DNA of 64,000 nt from Orlajensenia sp001423545 (GTDB taxonomy: Bacteria; Actinomycetota; Actinomycetes; Actinomycetales; Microbacteriaceae). The stretch spans positions 1 through 64,000 of the forward strand of contig LMOK01000002.1 in NCBI GenBank assembly GCA_001423545.1. Reading direction: 5' to 3'. The notes under the pieces were generated by a model that did no database searches, was not told where the DNA came from, and saw only the letters and a list, made by a program, of their open reading frames with translations. The translations under genes were made by a program, and so were the position numbers. Of the stretch, positions 52,109-60,087 are shown one piece after another (the first letter of the stretch is position 1; each line of letters opens with the position of its first letter).

Positions 52109-53365
52109 TCAGCGAGCCTGCACGCCGTCCTTCCAGACGGCAGCGATCTGAGGAACACCCGGGCGGTACGCGAGGTGCACGTGGGTCGGCGCGCTCAGCT
52201 GCACGAGGTCTGCGCGCGCGCCGCGCCTGATGACGCCGACATCGTCGCGGCGGAGCGCCGCAGCGCCGCCGGCCGTCGCCGCCCACAGGGCTTCACCGGG
52301 CGTCATGCCCATGTCGCGCACGGCGACCGCGATGCAGAACGGCAGCGAGCTGGTGTAACTCGATCCGGGGTTGCAGTCGCTCGCGAGTGCCACCGTCACG
52401 CCGGCGTCGAGAAGGCGGCGCGCGTCGGGATAGGGCTGGCGCGTCGAGAACTCCACGCCGGGCAGCAGTGTCGCCACCGTTCCCGATCCTGCGGCGCCCG
52501 ATCCCGCCAGGGCCGCGATGTCGTCGTCGGTGAGATAGGTGCAGTGGTCGACGGATGCCGCTCCCAGCTCCACGGCCAACCTCACGCCGTCGCCCTCGCC
52601 CAGCTGGCTGGCGTGCACCCGGGGGAGCAGGCCGGCCGCGATCCCGGACTCGAGCACCCGCCGTGACTCGGCGATCGTGAAGGCACCGGTCTCGCAGAAC
52701 ACGTCGATCCAGCGGGAGTGCGGCGCACAGGCCGTGAGCATGTCGCCGACCACGAGGTCGACGTAGGCCATGCGGTCGGCGTATTCGCCCGGCACCACGT
52801 GCGCCCCGAGGAAGGTGACCTCCTCGGTCACCTCACGGGCGAGGCGCACGGCCCGCTCCTCGTCGGCGACGCTCAAGCCGTAGCCGCTCTTGATCTCGAC
52901 CGTCGTCGTGCCCTGGGCACGCATCTCGGCGATGAAGCCGGTCAACCGCATCCGCAGCTCGTCGTCCGAGGCCGCACGGGTCGCTGCGACGGTCGAACGG
53001 ATGCCGCCGGCCTCGTACCGTCTGCCCGCCATGCGCGCCTCGAACTCGACGGCGCGATCGCCGCCGAACACGAGGTGGGCGTGCGAGTCGACGAACCCCG
53101 GGATGACGGCCAGCCCGCCCGCGTCGACGACCTCGTGGACGACCTCGTGCCGAGTCGAGTTGCCCACTTCCGTCAGTGCGGGGTGACCTGGACCAGCGGA
53201 AGTGGGCAACTCGGCGTCGCCGGCGCCACCCACCCACACCACGCGCCCGTCCTCGACGAGCACCGCGGCGTCGCGGATGATGCCGAGCTTCCCGCCCTCG
53301 CGGTCGGGCGCCGGGTCGTTCGTGACGAGTTCGCCGATGTTCGTGATCGTCGTCCGCACGCTCAC
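52109..53365 (-). CDS. hutI: Imidazolonepropionase
   Basis: 418 residues. The third step of histidine breakdown, opening imidazolonepropionate to formiminoglutamate. The amidohydrolase metal site is at GFVDSHAHLVFGGDR, with later EIKSGYGLSV, GAHVVP and LASDCNPGSS motifs. Between VVWVGGAGDA and HEVVDAGGLAVIPG is a 19-residue insert, ELPTSAGPGHPALTEVGNS, encoded by a palindromic DNA element in frame and lying before the catalytic core. The start is GTG 53365; GTG 53359 has better SD spacing. It lies downstream of hutU, probably in one transcript. Confidence 0.93.
   Translation of the reverse strand: MSVRTTITNIGELVTNDPAPDREGGKLGIIRDAAVLVEDGRVVWVGGAGDAELPTSAGPGHPALTEVGNSTRHEVVHEVVDAGGLAVIPGFVDSHAHLVFGGDRAVEFEARMAGRRYEAGGIRSTVAATRAASDDELRMRLTGFIAEMRAQGTTTVEIKSGYGLSVADEERAVRLAREVTEEVTFLGAHVVPGEYADRMAYVDLVVGDMLTACAPHSRWIDVFCETGAFTIAESRRVLESGIAAGLLPRVHASQLGEGDGVRLAVELGAASVDHCTYLTDDDIAALAGSGAAGSGTVATLLPGVEFSTRQPYPDARRLLDAGVTVALASDCNPGSSYTSSLPFCIAVAVRDMGMTPGEALWAATAGGAAALRRDDVGVIRRGARADLVQLSAPTHVHLAYRPGVPQIAAVWKDGVQAR
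53156..53213. repeat. 58-bp palindromic element inside hutI
   Basis: The 17-bp arm CGAGTTGCCCACTTCCG (53156-53172) has an exact reverse complement at 53197-53213, with a 24-nt centre. It is in frame within hutI. Confidence 0.85.
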
Positions 53366-53376
53366 ATCCTCCCGTC

Positions 53377-53442
53377 GAGTCGCCCGAATCCGTCGCCACG
53401 ACCGCCCTCGGAGCGCGTCGAGGCGACGAAGATGGGCGACTC
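53377..53442. repeat. GAGTCGCCC palindrome between hutU and hutI
   Basis: Twenty-one-nt arms match at about 17 positions (GAGTCGCCC outside, TCGCC inside). It is related to the elements in hutI and hutU and lies in their 139-bp gap. Confidence 0.65.
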
Positions 53443-53504
53443 ACGAAGTGCGTGGGGTGCGTGCAGTGCGCGGGGGGCGCGGAGTCGGGGTGCGCGGCGC
53501 GCCA

Positions 53505-55259
53505 TCACTCCTCCATCGGGATGCGCAGGCCACGCTCGTGCGCGACCTCGCGGGCGCGCTCGTAGCCGGCGTCGACGTGGCGCATCACGCCGGTGCCGGG
53601 GTCGTTCACCAGCACCCGCTCGATCTTCTCGGCGGCGAGGGGGGTGCCGTCGGCGACGATCACCTGGCCGGCGTGGATGGAGCGGCCGATTCCGACTCCG
53701 CCGCCGTGGTGGATCGACACCCAGGTCGCACCCGACGCCGTGTTCAGCAGGGCGTTCAGCAGCGGCCAGTCTGCGATGGCGTCGGAGCCGTCGGCCATCG
53801 CCTCGGTCTCGCGGTACGGCGAGGCCACCGATCCCGAGTCGAGGTGGTCGCGGCCGATGACGACAGGCGCCGACAGCTCGCCCGACGCCACCATCTCGTT
53901 GAACTTGAGGCCCGCGAGGTGCCGCTCCTTGTAGCCGAGCCAGCAGATGCGGGCGGGCAGCCCCTCGAAGTGCACCTTCTCCCCGGCCTTCGTGATCCAG
54001 CGCCGCAGGTGCTCGTCCTCGGGGAACAGCTCGAGGATGGCGCGGTCGGTGGCGGCGATGTCGGCCGGATCGCCCGAGAGCGCGGCCCAGCGGAACGGAC
54101 CCTTGCCCTCGGCGAACAGCGGGCGGATGTAGGCGGGCACGAAGCCCGGGAACTCGAACGCCCGCTCGTAGCCGCCCAGCTCAGCCTCGCGACGGATCGA
54201 GTTGCCGTAGTCGAAGACCTCGGCTCCGGCATCCTGGAATCCGACCATGGCGGCGACCTGCTTCGCCATCGACGCCCGCGAGCGTTCGGTGAAGGCCGCG
54301 GGGTCGGATGCCGCGAGCTCATGCCATTCCTCGACCGAGACGCCTTCGGGCAGGTAGTGCAGCGGGTCGTGCGCGCTGGTCTGGTCTGTCACGATGTCGA
54401 TCGGCACGCCGCGCTCGAGCAGCTCGGTGAACACCGTCGCCGCGTTGCCGACGATGCCGACGGAGAGCGGCGTGCGCGATGCCTTCGCGGCGAGCGCCCT
54501 CTCGACGGCGGCATCGAGGTCAGTCGTGTACTCGTCGAGGTAGCCGTGCTCGACGCGGCGGGCCAGCCGCGACTCGTCGACGTCGACGATGAGCACGACG
54601 CCGTCGTTCATCGTCACGGCGAGGGGCTGCGCTCCGCCCATGCCGCCGCATCCGCCGGTCAGGGTCAGCGTGCCCGCGAGCGTCGCACCCTGAACTCCCG
54701 CAGAGTCGCCCACGTCCGCTCGTGGCGCGCGGCTCGCACTGGCGGAAGCGGGCACCTCGGTGGAGCGTGCGGCCCGGGCGGCGAACTTGCGCGCCACGGC
54801 CCCGAAGGTCTCGTAGGTGCCCTGCAGGATGCCCTGGGTGCCGATGTAGATCCACGAGCCGGCCGTCATCTGGCCGTACATGGTGAGGCCGAGGGCCTCC
54901 AACCGGCGGAACTCGGGCCACGTCGCCCAGTCTCCGACGAGATTGGAGTTGGCGATGAGCACGCGCGGCGCCCACTCGTGAGTGCGGAAGACGCCGACGG
55001 GCTTTCCCGACTGCACGAGCAGCGTCTCATCGCTCTCGAGCCCCTCGAGGGTGCGCACGATCGCGTCGTAGGCCTCCCAGCTGCGGGCGGCCTTGCCGGT
55101 TCCGCCGTAGACGATGAGGTCCTCGGGCCGCTCGGCCACCTCGGGGTCCAGGTTGTTCATGAGCATGCGCAGGGGCGCCTCGGTCTGCCAGCTCTTCGCG
55201 GTGAGGGTGGTGCCGCGTGACGCTCGGACTGTGCGCGCGACTGTGGGTGCATCGGTCAT
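53505..55259 (-). CDS. hutU: Urocanate hydratase
   Basis: 584 residues against about 555 for the family. Converts urocanate to imidazolonepropionate with tightly bound NAD. LRMLMNNLDPEVAERPEDLI, TGGCGGMGGAQPLAVTMNDG (NAD site) and GLPARICWLGYKERHLAG are family signatures. The excess length is an insert around residues 160-190 containing EVPASASASRAPRADVGDS, again a palindromic element in frame, just before the NAD-binding glycines. TGTGAT lies six nt before the ATG (leaderless). The hut palindrome is 55 bp upstream. Confidence 0.94.
   Translation of the reverse strand: MTDAPTVARTVRASRGTTLTAKSWQTEAPLRMLMNNLDPEVAERPEDLIVYGGTGKAARSWEAYDAIVRTLEGLESDETLLVQSGKPVGVFRTHEWAPRVLIANSNLVGDWATWPEFRRLEALGLTMYGQMTAGSWIYIGTQGILQGTYETFGAVARKFAARAARSTEVPASASASRAPRADVGDSAGVQGATLAGTLTLTGGCGGMGGAQPLAVTMNDGVVLIVDVDESRLARRVEHGYLDEYTTDLDAAVERALAAKASRTPLSVGIVGNAATVFTELLERGVPIDIVTDQTSAHDPLHYLPEGVSVEEWHELAASDPAAFTERSRASMAKQVAAMVGFQDAGAEVFDYGNSIRREAELGGYERAFEFPGFVPAYIRPLFAEGKGPFRWAALSGDPADIAATDRAILELFPEDEHLRRWITKAGEKVHFEGLPARICWLGYKERHLAGLKFNEMVASGELSAPVVIGRDHLDSGSVASPYRETEAMADGSDAIADWPLLNALLNTASGATWVSIHHGGGVGIGRSIHAGQVIVADGTPLAAEKIERVLVNDPGTGVMRHVDAGYERAREVAHERGLRIPMEE
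54703..54758. repeat. 56-bp palindromic element inside hutU
   Basis: GAGTCGCCCACGTCCG (54703-54718) faces CGGAAGCGGGCACCTC (54743-54758); 12 of 16 positions pair. The arms resemble those of the hutI copy, and the element is in frame. Confidence 0.75.
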
Positions 55260-55313
55260 GCATCGATCACACCGCACCGGCCGGACGGTGGCAACGGATG
55301 CCGCAGGCCCGGT

Positions 55314-55329
55314 GTCCGGGATCCCAGAC
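55314..55329. promoter_or_regulatory. Hut operator upstream of hutU
   Basis: GTCCGGGATCCCAGAC, identical to the site before hutH and similar to GTCTGGGATGCCAGAC at the IclR gene. It starts 55 bp from the hutU ATG, upstream of any -35, a position suited to activation. Confidence 0.75.
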
Positions 55330-55377
55330 GCGCGGCAGCTCCGCCGGTGCCTCCCGGAGGTCGACCGCGCCGAGGAT

Positions 55378-56868
55378 CTAGCCTCCGAGCTCGACCCCGC
55401 GTGCCGCGAAGAACGGCATCGGGTCGGCGCGCACGCCGTCGAGGCGTACCTCGACGTGCAGATGGCAGCCGGTCGACGCTCCGGTGCTGCCGACCAGTCC
55501 GACGGGATCACCGGCCTCGAGCTTCTCGCCGACCGTCACCACGGTGCCTCCGGTGGCGAGGTGCGCGTAGGCGGTCTCGACGCCACTGCCGTGATCGATG
55601 AGCACCCAGTTGCCCAGGGTGCCGAACCATCCGGCGTCGACGACGGTTCCGGCCGTGGCGGCACCGATCCAGGTGCCGCAGGCGGCGGCGATGTCCACTC
55701 CGTAGTGGAAGGGTCCGGCTCCGGCGGGCTGCTCGGGGCGAGGGCCGTAGCCGTCGGTGATCGAGCCGGTCACGGGGCTGGTCCAGCCGGCCTCGCTCAG
55801 TTGTCCGCGGTCGACGGCACTCGGAACGCTGAGAGCCTGGCCTGCCGTCGCCACCTGGAGCTGCACTGTGGCCAGGGCTGCTGTGGCCGTGCCCACGGTG
55901 CTGTCGGCGGCGTCCATGGCGAGCTGCATCTCGGTGAGAGGAACGGCTGCGGCCTTCTGGGCGGCATCCGACGCCTTCTCACGCAGTTCGTCGGCACGGG
56001 CGGCGTCGGCCTTCATGCTGAGGCCGAGTTCCGCCGGGTTGGCCGAGATGCGGTCGAGTTGCTCCACCGCGCCGAGCGAGGCGAGCAGATCGCCGTCGGG
56101 AGCATCGAAGAGGGCGTCGAGCGAGCTCGGTCCGCCGCGGGTCCCCGCGGCGTGCGCCACCTGGAGGAGTGCGCGTGCCGACGTCTCGGCCTGCAGATCG
56201 GCGGCGTCGGCGAGCGATTCGAGCTTGTCGGCCACGCTGCGCGCTGCGTCGACCTCCGCCTGGGCCGACTCGTACGCGCGCGTCGCCTGGGTGTAGCTGG
56301 CCCGTGCGGCGGCGAGCTTCGTCTTCGCGGCGAGCATGCTGGCCGCGCGGGCCTTGGCCGCAGTCGAGACCGACGTCGAGACGGGCGGGCGTCGCACCGG
56401 GATCTGCGCGGCGGCATCGTCGGGTGCCGGCGGAGCCGTCGGCGCCGTCGTGGGCGGCGTCGTGGGCGCGGGGGTCGGTGTGGGCGTGGGGGTGGGCGTC
56501 GGCGTCTCCGTCGGCTCCGGCGTCTCCGTCGGCTTCGGCGTCTCTGTGGGCTTCGGAGTCGGTGTGGGGGTCGGCGTCGGCTCCGTCGTCGGCTCCGGAT
56601 CCGGCGTCGGCGTCGGTTCAGGGGTCGGCGTCGGCTCCGGTGTGGGGGTCGGCGTCGTCACCGCCTCGCACGCGGCGTCGGTCGTCGCTTCGGGCGTCGG
56701 GGCGGCCGTGGCCGAGGTGTGCGTCGTGGGATCGCATCCGTCGGCGAGAGCCGAAGCGGGAACCCCGAGGATGCCGAGAGTGGCGACGAGAGTGGCAGCG
56801 GAGAGCAGAGCGATGCGGCGGACGACTCCCCGCCGTACCGCCGGTCGTGCTTCCGTGTACGTCTGCAT
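55378..56868 (-). CDS. Secreted M23 peptidase with Pro/Thr-rich stalk
   Basis: 496 residues. A signal peptide (RRIALLSAATLVATLGILG, cleavage near SALA) is followed by a TPTPEP-type Pro/Thr tract at about 70-145, a coiled-coil region (about 165-345, Ala-rich) and a C-terminal M23 domain (about 375-490). The zinc ligands are in HYGVDIA and HLHVEV. The layout is that of actinobacterial peptidoglycan endopeptidases or EnvC-like amidase activators. It interrupts the hut genes and has no obvious tie to them. Confidence 0.88.
   Translation of the reverse strand: MQTYTEARPAVRRGVVRRIALLSAATLVATLGILGVPASALADGCDPTTHTSATAAPTPEATTDAACEAVTTPTPTPEPTPTPEPTPTPDPEPTTEPTPTPTPTPKPTETPKPTETPEPTETPTPTPTPTPTPAPTTPPTTAPTAPPAPDDAAAQIPVRRPPVSTSVSTAAKARAASMLAAKTKLAAARASYTQATRAYESAQAEVDAARSVADKLESLADAADLQAETSARALLQVAHAAGTRGGPSSLDALFDAPDGDLLASLGAVEQLDRISANPAELGLSMKADAARADELREKASDAAQKAAAVPLTEMQLAMDAADSTVGTATAALATVQLQVATAGQALSVPSAVDRGQLSEAGWTSPVTGSITDGYGPRPEQPAGAGPFHYGVDIAAACGTWIGAATAGTVVDAGWFGTLGNWVLIDHGSGVETAYAHLATGGTVVTVGEKLEAGDPVGLVGSTGASTGCHLHVEVRLDGVRADPMPFFAARGVELGG
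56425..56670 (-). repeat. Thr-Pro coding repeat tract
   Basis: Degenerate short repeats encode the TPTP/TPEP stalk of the M23 protein; low complexity and prone to length change. Confidence 0.75.
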
Positions 56869-57033
56869 ATGTTCTCGGTTTCCATCTTCGGGTGATGGAT
56901 GTCAGGCCGTTGAGCCGGAACACTTTTCAGTCTGTCACTCGGCCAGCCCGCTGACAATGGATTCCGGGCCCGATCGGGGTACGGATCGGTGAATTCAGGC
57001 GGAACGAAGGCTGAGCCGGCGTCGAACGCGCGT

Positions 57034-58623
57034 TCAGCGCCCCGCCACGACGTCGCCGACGGCATCGGCCACGGCTCCGGAGGCCACGAGACCCACGATC
57101 GCCTCGATCTCGGGGGAGAGGAAACGATCCTGTCCCGGGCCGTCGGCGACCGTGCGGACGAGTCGGACGACGGCTCCGGTGGCGGCGGCCGGGAGGAGCG
57201 GAGAGCGCAGGTCGAGCCCGCGCGCCGCCGTCATGACCTCGATGGCCAGCACGCGCGTCAGGCCGTCGATCGAGCGACGGAGCTTGCGCGCAGCCGCCCA
57301 GCCCATCGACACGTGGTCCTCCTGCATGGCCGATGACGGGATCGAGTCGACGGATGCCGGAACCGCGAGCCGCTTCAGCTCGCTCACGATGCCCGCCGCC
57401 GTGTACTGCGCGATCATGAGGCCGGAGTCCACGCCGACCTCGTGCGCCAGGAAGGGCGGCAGGCCGTGGCTGCGGGCCTGGTCGAGGAATCGGTCGGTTC
57501 GGCGCTCGGACATGCTCGCGACATCCGCCACGGCGATCGCGAGGAAGTCGAGCACGTAGCCGACGGGGGCGCCGTGGAAGTTGCCGTTCGACTCGACGCG
57601 TCCGTCGAGGGTGAGCACGGGATTGTCGACGGCGCTCGCCAGTTCGCAGTCGGCGACGGATGCCGCGTGGCCGAGGGTGTCGCGCGCGGCGCCGTGCACC
57701 TGCGGGGCGCAGCGCAGCGAGTAGGCGTCCTGCACGCGGGTGCACTCCGGACCCTTGTGGCTGGCGACGATGGGGGAGCCGGCGAGCAGGGCGCGGATGT
57801 TCGCCGCCGAGACGGCCTGGCCGACCTGCGGGCGCAGGCGGTGCAGTTCGGGGGCGAAGACGGCGTCGGTGCCGAGCAGGCCCTCGACGCTCATCGCAGC
57901 ACTGATGTCGGCCGTCGTGAGCAGCATCCGCAGGTCGTGGATGGCCAGGGCGAGCATTCCGAGCATGCCGTCGGTGCCGTTGATGAGGGCGAGCCCCTCC
58001 TTCTCGCCGAGCTGCAGGGGAGAGATGCCGGCTGCGGCGAGCGCGTCGGCTGCCGGATGCAGCTCTCCATCGGTCGTGCGGACCTCACCCTCACCCATCG
58101 CCACCAGAGCGCAGTGCGACAGCGGCGCGAGGTCGCCCGAGCAGCCGAGCGAGCCGTACTCGCGCACGATCGGCGTGATGCCGGCGTTGAGGATGGCGGC
58201 GTAGGTCTCGACGGTGACGCGGCGCACTCCCGTGCGGCCTGTCATCAGGGTCGAGAGGCGCAACAGCATGAGCGCGCGCACCACCTCGCGCTCCACTTCG
58301 GAGCCCGAGCCGGCGGCGTGCGAGCGCACGAGGCTCGCCTGCAGCTGGGCGCGGCGGTCGGCGGCGATGAAGGTGGTGGCGAGGGCGCCGAAGCCCGTCG
58401 AGATGCCGTAGTGCGGCTCCGGATCCTCGGCGAGCGCGTCGATGATGGCCCGGCTGGTCTCGACCTCGAGGAGGGCGCTCTCGTCGAGCACGACGCGTGC
58501 CTCGTGACGCGCGACGGCCACGACCTCCTCGATGCTCAGGGGTCCGATGCCGACGGTGACCGATGCCGCGCGGATCGTGTCGGAAGCCGCGCCGGATGCT
58601 GGGAGGGAGGTGCTCGTGCTCAT
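57034..58623 (-). CDS. hutH: Histidine ammonia-lyase
   Basis: 529 residues from the ATG at 58623. It catalyses deamination of histidine to urocanate, the first Hut step. The MIO cofactor triad lies in GSLGCSGDLAPLSH near residue 160, Cys-Ser-Gly rather than the textbook Ala-Ser-Gly. YGISTGFGALA, QDAYSLRCAPQVHGA and ESNGNFHGAPVGY are further signatures. TGGGAT sits seven nt before the ATG. The hut palindrome lies 56 bp upstream, the same spacing as at hutU, though M23 separates the two genes. Confidence 0.95.
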   Translation of the reverse strand: MSTSTSLPASGAASDTIRAASVTVGIGPLSIEEVVAVARHEARVVLDESALLEVETSRAIIDALAEDPEPHYGISTGFGALATTFIAADRRAQLQASLVRSHAAGSGSEVEREVVRALMLLRLSTLMTGRTGVRRVTVETYAAILNAGITPIVREYGSLGCSGDLAPLSHCALVAMGEGEVRTTDGELHPAADALAAAGISPLQLGEKEGLALINGTDGMLGMLALAIHDLRMLLTTADISAAMSVEGLLGTDAVFAPELHRLRPQVGQAVSAANIRALLAGSPIVASHKGPECTRVQDAYSLRCAPQVHGAARDTLGHAASVADCELASAVDNPVLTLDGRVESNGNFHGAPVGYVLDFLAIAVADVASMSERRTDRFLDQARSHGLPPFLAHEVGVDSGLMIAQYTAAGIVSELKRLAVPASVDSIPSSAMQEDHVSMGWAAARKLRRSIDGLTRVLAIEVMTAARGLDLRSPLLPAAATGAVVRLVRTVADGPGQDRFLSPEIEAIVGLVASGAVADAVGDVVAGR

Positions 58624-58678
58624 GCTCTCGATCCCACTCCAGCACGGCCTCCACGGCCACAGTGGGAGCGGCATCCGT

Positions 58679-58694
58679 GTCCGGGATCCCAGAC
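58679..58694. promoter_or_regulatory. Hut operator upstream of hutH
   Basis: GTCCGGGATCCCAGAC, 56 bp from the hutH ATG, inside a longer identity GTGTCCGGGATCCCAGACG shared with the hutU site. It also lies in the divergent gap before 58767. Confidence 0.75.
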
Positions 58695-58766
58695 GTGCGC
58701 GCTCCCTTCACCTCTGATTCAGCAGAGTTCCCCCGGAATGTCACCAACGCGCGGGAGGGTGGACCG

Positions 58767-59252
58767 GTGACCGGGAGCCCGAGGATCGTCTTCTCGACCT
58801 TCTGGTCGGGCTCAGACCCGATGCTGCGGGCGTGGGCGCGCTTCCGCGACTCCGTCACCAGCGGCGGGCAGTCGGCCGGGCTCGTCGCGGAACCGATCGA
58901 TTCCCGAGCGGAGCATCCGGGCGTGTGGCGCGTGCTGGCGTCCAACAATCGCGAGCTCGCGCGCAGCGCAGGCTGGTACGAGTCGTTCGCCTCGGCGCAC
59001 GCGCACGCGATCGGCATCCGCCAGTCCGTGAATGATCTCGACATCCTGCTCGTCGCCGGGGCCGAACCCGCCACGCACGGATGGTATTTCACCCTCGACG
59101 GTTGTGCGGTCCTCACCTGCGGACGCTGGTACGGCAGCTCAGCGCTCAGCCTCGAGTCGGCGCTCGCGGCCATCGACGCCCTCCGGGTCGGCCACGTGGC
59201 CGAGCTCGCGCATGAGATCCGGGCGAGTCGACGATCGGCGCGTATCCGCTGA
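58767..59252 (+). CDS. Hypothetical protein upstream of the IclR gene
   Basis: 161 residues from GTG at 58767, with GGAGGG upstream. No signal or membrane segment. The middle (WRVLASNNRELARSAGWYES) resembles one YegP/DUF1508 strand-turn-strand unit, W...LxAxNxxxLAxSxxY, but the match is weak. It is divergent from hutH, and its stop is 33 bp before the IclR start. I do not recognise a function. Confidence 0.55.
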   Translation: MTGSPRIVFSTFWSGSDPMLRAWARFRDSVTSGGQSAGLVAEPIDSRAEHPGVWRVLASNNRELARSAGWYESFASAHAHAIGIRQSVNDLDILLVAGAEPATHGWYFTLDGCAVLTCGRWYGSSALSLESALAAIDALRVGHVAELAHEIRASRRSARIR

Positions 59253-59262
59253 CGCCGTGAGC

Positions 59263-59278
59263 GTCTGGGATGCCAGAC
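59263..59278. promoter_or_regulatory. Hut operator over the IclR gene start
   Basis: GTCTGGGATGCCAGAC, with perfect 6-bp arms, ending 8 nt before the IclR ATG. It overlaps CAGACT, the likely -10 of a leaderless promoter, so binding should block the regulator's own transcription. Confidence 0.7.
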
Positions 59279-59285
59279 TGAGCGC

Positions 59286-60083
59286 ATGCCCGGCCCGAAG
59301 GTTCCCGCAGCCGACCAGACCCTCGCGATCCTGTCGCACCTGGCCGCCCAGCGCGGTCCGATGCCCGCGTCGACGATCGCGAGCGCGCTCGGACTGCCGC
59401 GCTCGACCGTCTACCACCTGCTCGGCGTGCTGCAGGAGCGCGGCTTCGTGGTGCACCTCCCCGAGGCGCGGCGCTACGGGCTCGGTGTGGCCGCGTTCGA
59501 GCTGAGCAGCGGGTTCTCGCGCCAGCAACCGCTCTCGCTGCTGGGGCGTCCGCTGGTCGCAGCGCTCGTCGACCGCACGGGGGAGAGCGCCCACCTCGCC
59601 GTGCTGCACGGACGTGACGTGCTCTACATCGTCGAGGAGCGCGCCCGGCGGAGGCCCTCCCTGGTGACGGATGTCGGGGTGCGCCTTCCCGCGCACCTCA
59701 CCGCGAGCGGTCGCGCGCTTCTCGCGGCGCTGCCCTTCGCCCAGGTTCGGGCGCTGTATCCGGATGCCGCAGCCTTCGTGGCGCGCAGCGACGACGTCGA
59801 GGCCACGGGCCCCCGCACCCTGAAGGAGTTGCGCGGTGTGCTCGACCGGGTGCGCGCCGACGGATTCGCGGTCGAGGACGGCGAGATCACGGCGGGGTTC
59901 GCATCCGTCGCCGTCGCGGTGCTCGATCACGCGGGCTGGCCGGCCGCCGGCATCGCGAGCACCTTCCCGCGCGAGAACGTGGCGCCCGCGGATCGCGCCG
60001 ACCTCGCCGTGGAGATCACGCGCACGGCGACGGAGCTGAGCCGTCGCATCCGCGGGGCTGCGACGCTGCCCGTCGAGCGCTGA
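59286..60083 (+). CDS. IclR family regulator, probable Hut regulator
   Basis: 265 residues. A winged helix (about 10-70; LAILSHLAAQRGPMPASTIA, LPRSTVYHLLGVLQERGFV) precedes the IclR effector domain (about 85-255) with HLTASGRALLAALP and the C-terminal GWPAAGIASTFPRE. IclR proteins bind small metabolites and may activate or repress. The shared palindrome at hutU, hutH and this gene suggests it senses histidine or urocanate. The start is ATG 59286. Confidence 0.88.
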   Translation: MPGPKVPAADQTLAILSHLAAQRGPMPASTIASALGLPRSTVYHLLGVLQERGFVVHLPEARRYGLGVAAFELSSGFSRQQPLSLLGRPLVAALVDRTGESAHLAVLHGRDVLYIVEERARRRPSLVTDVGVRLPAHLTASGRALLAALPFAQVRALYPDAAAFVARSDDVEATGPRTLKELRGVLDRVRADGFAVEDGEITAGFASVAVAVLDHAGWPAAGIASTFPRENVAPADRADLAVEITRTATELSRRIRGAATLPVER

Positions 60084-60087
60084 GCGC

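Noticed and set aside
53890..55259. HutU excess length as a sequencing frameshift
   Set aside because: The frame is the same before and after the insert, and the insert coincides exactly with a palindromic element.
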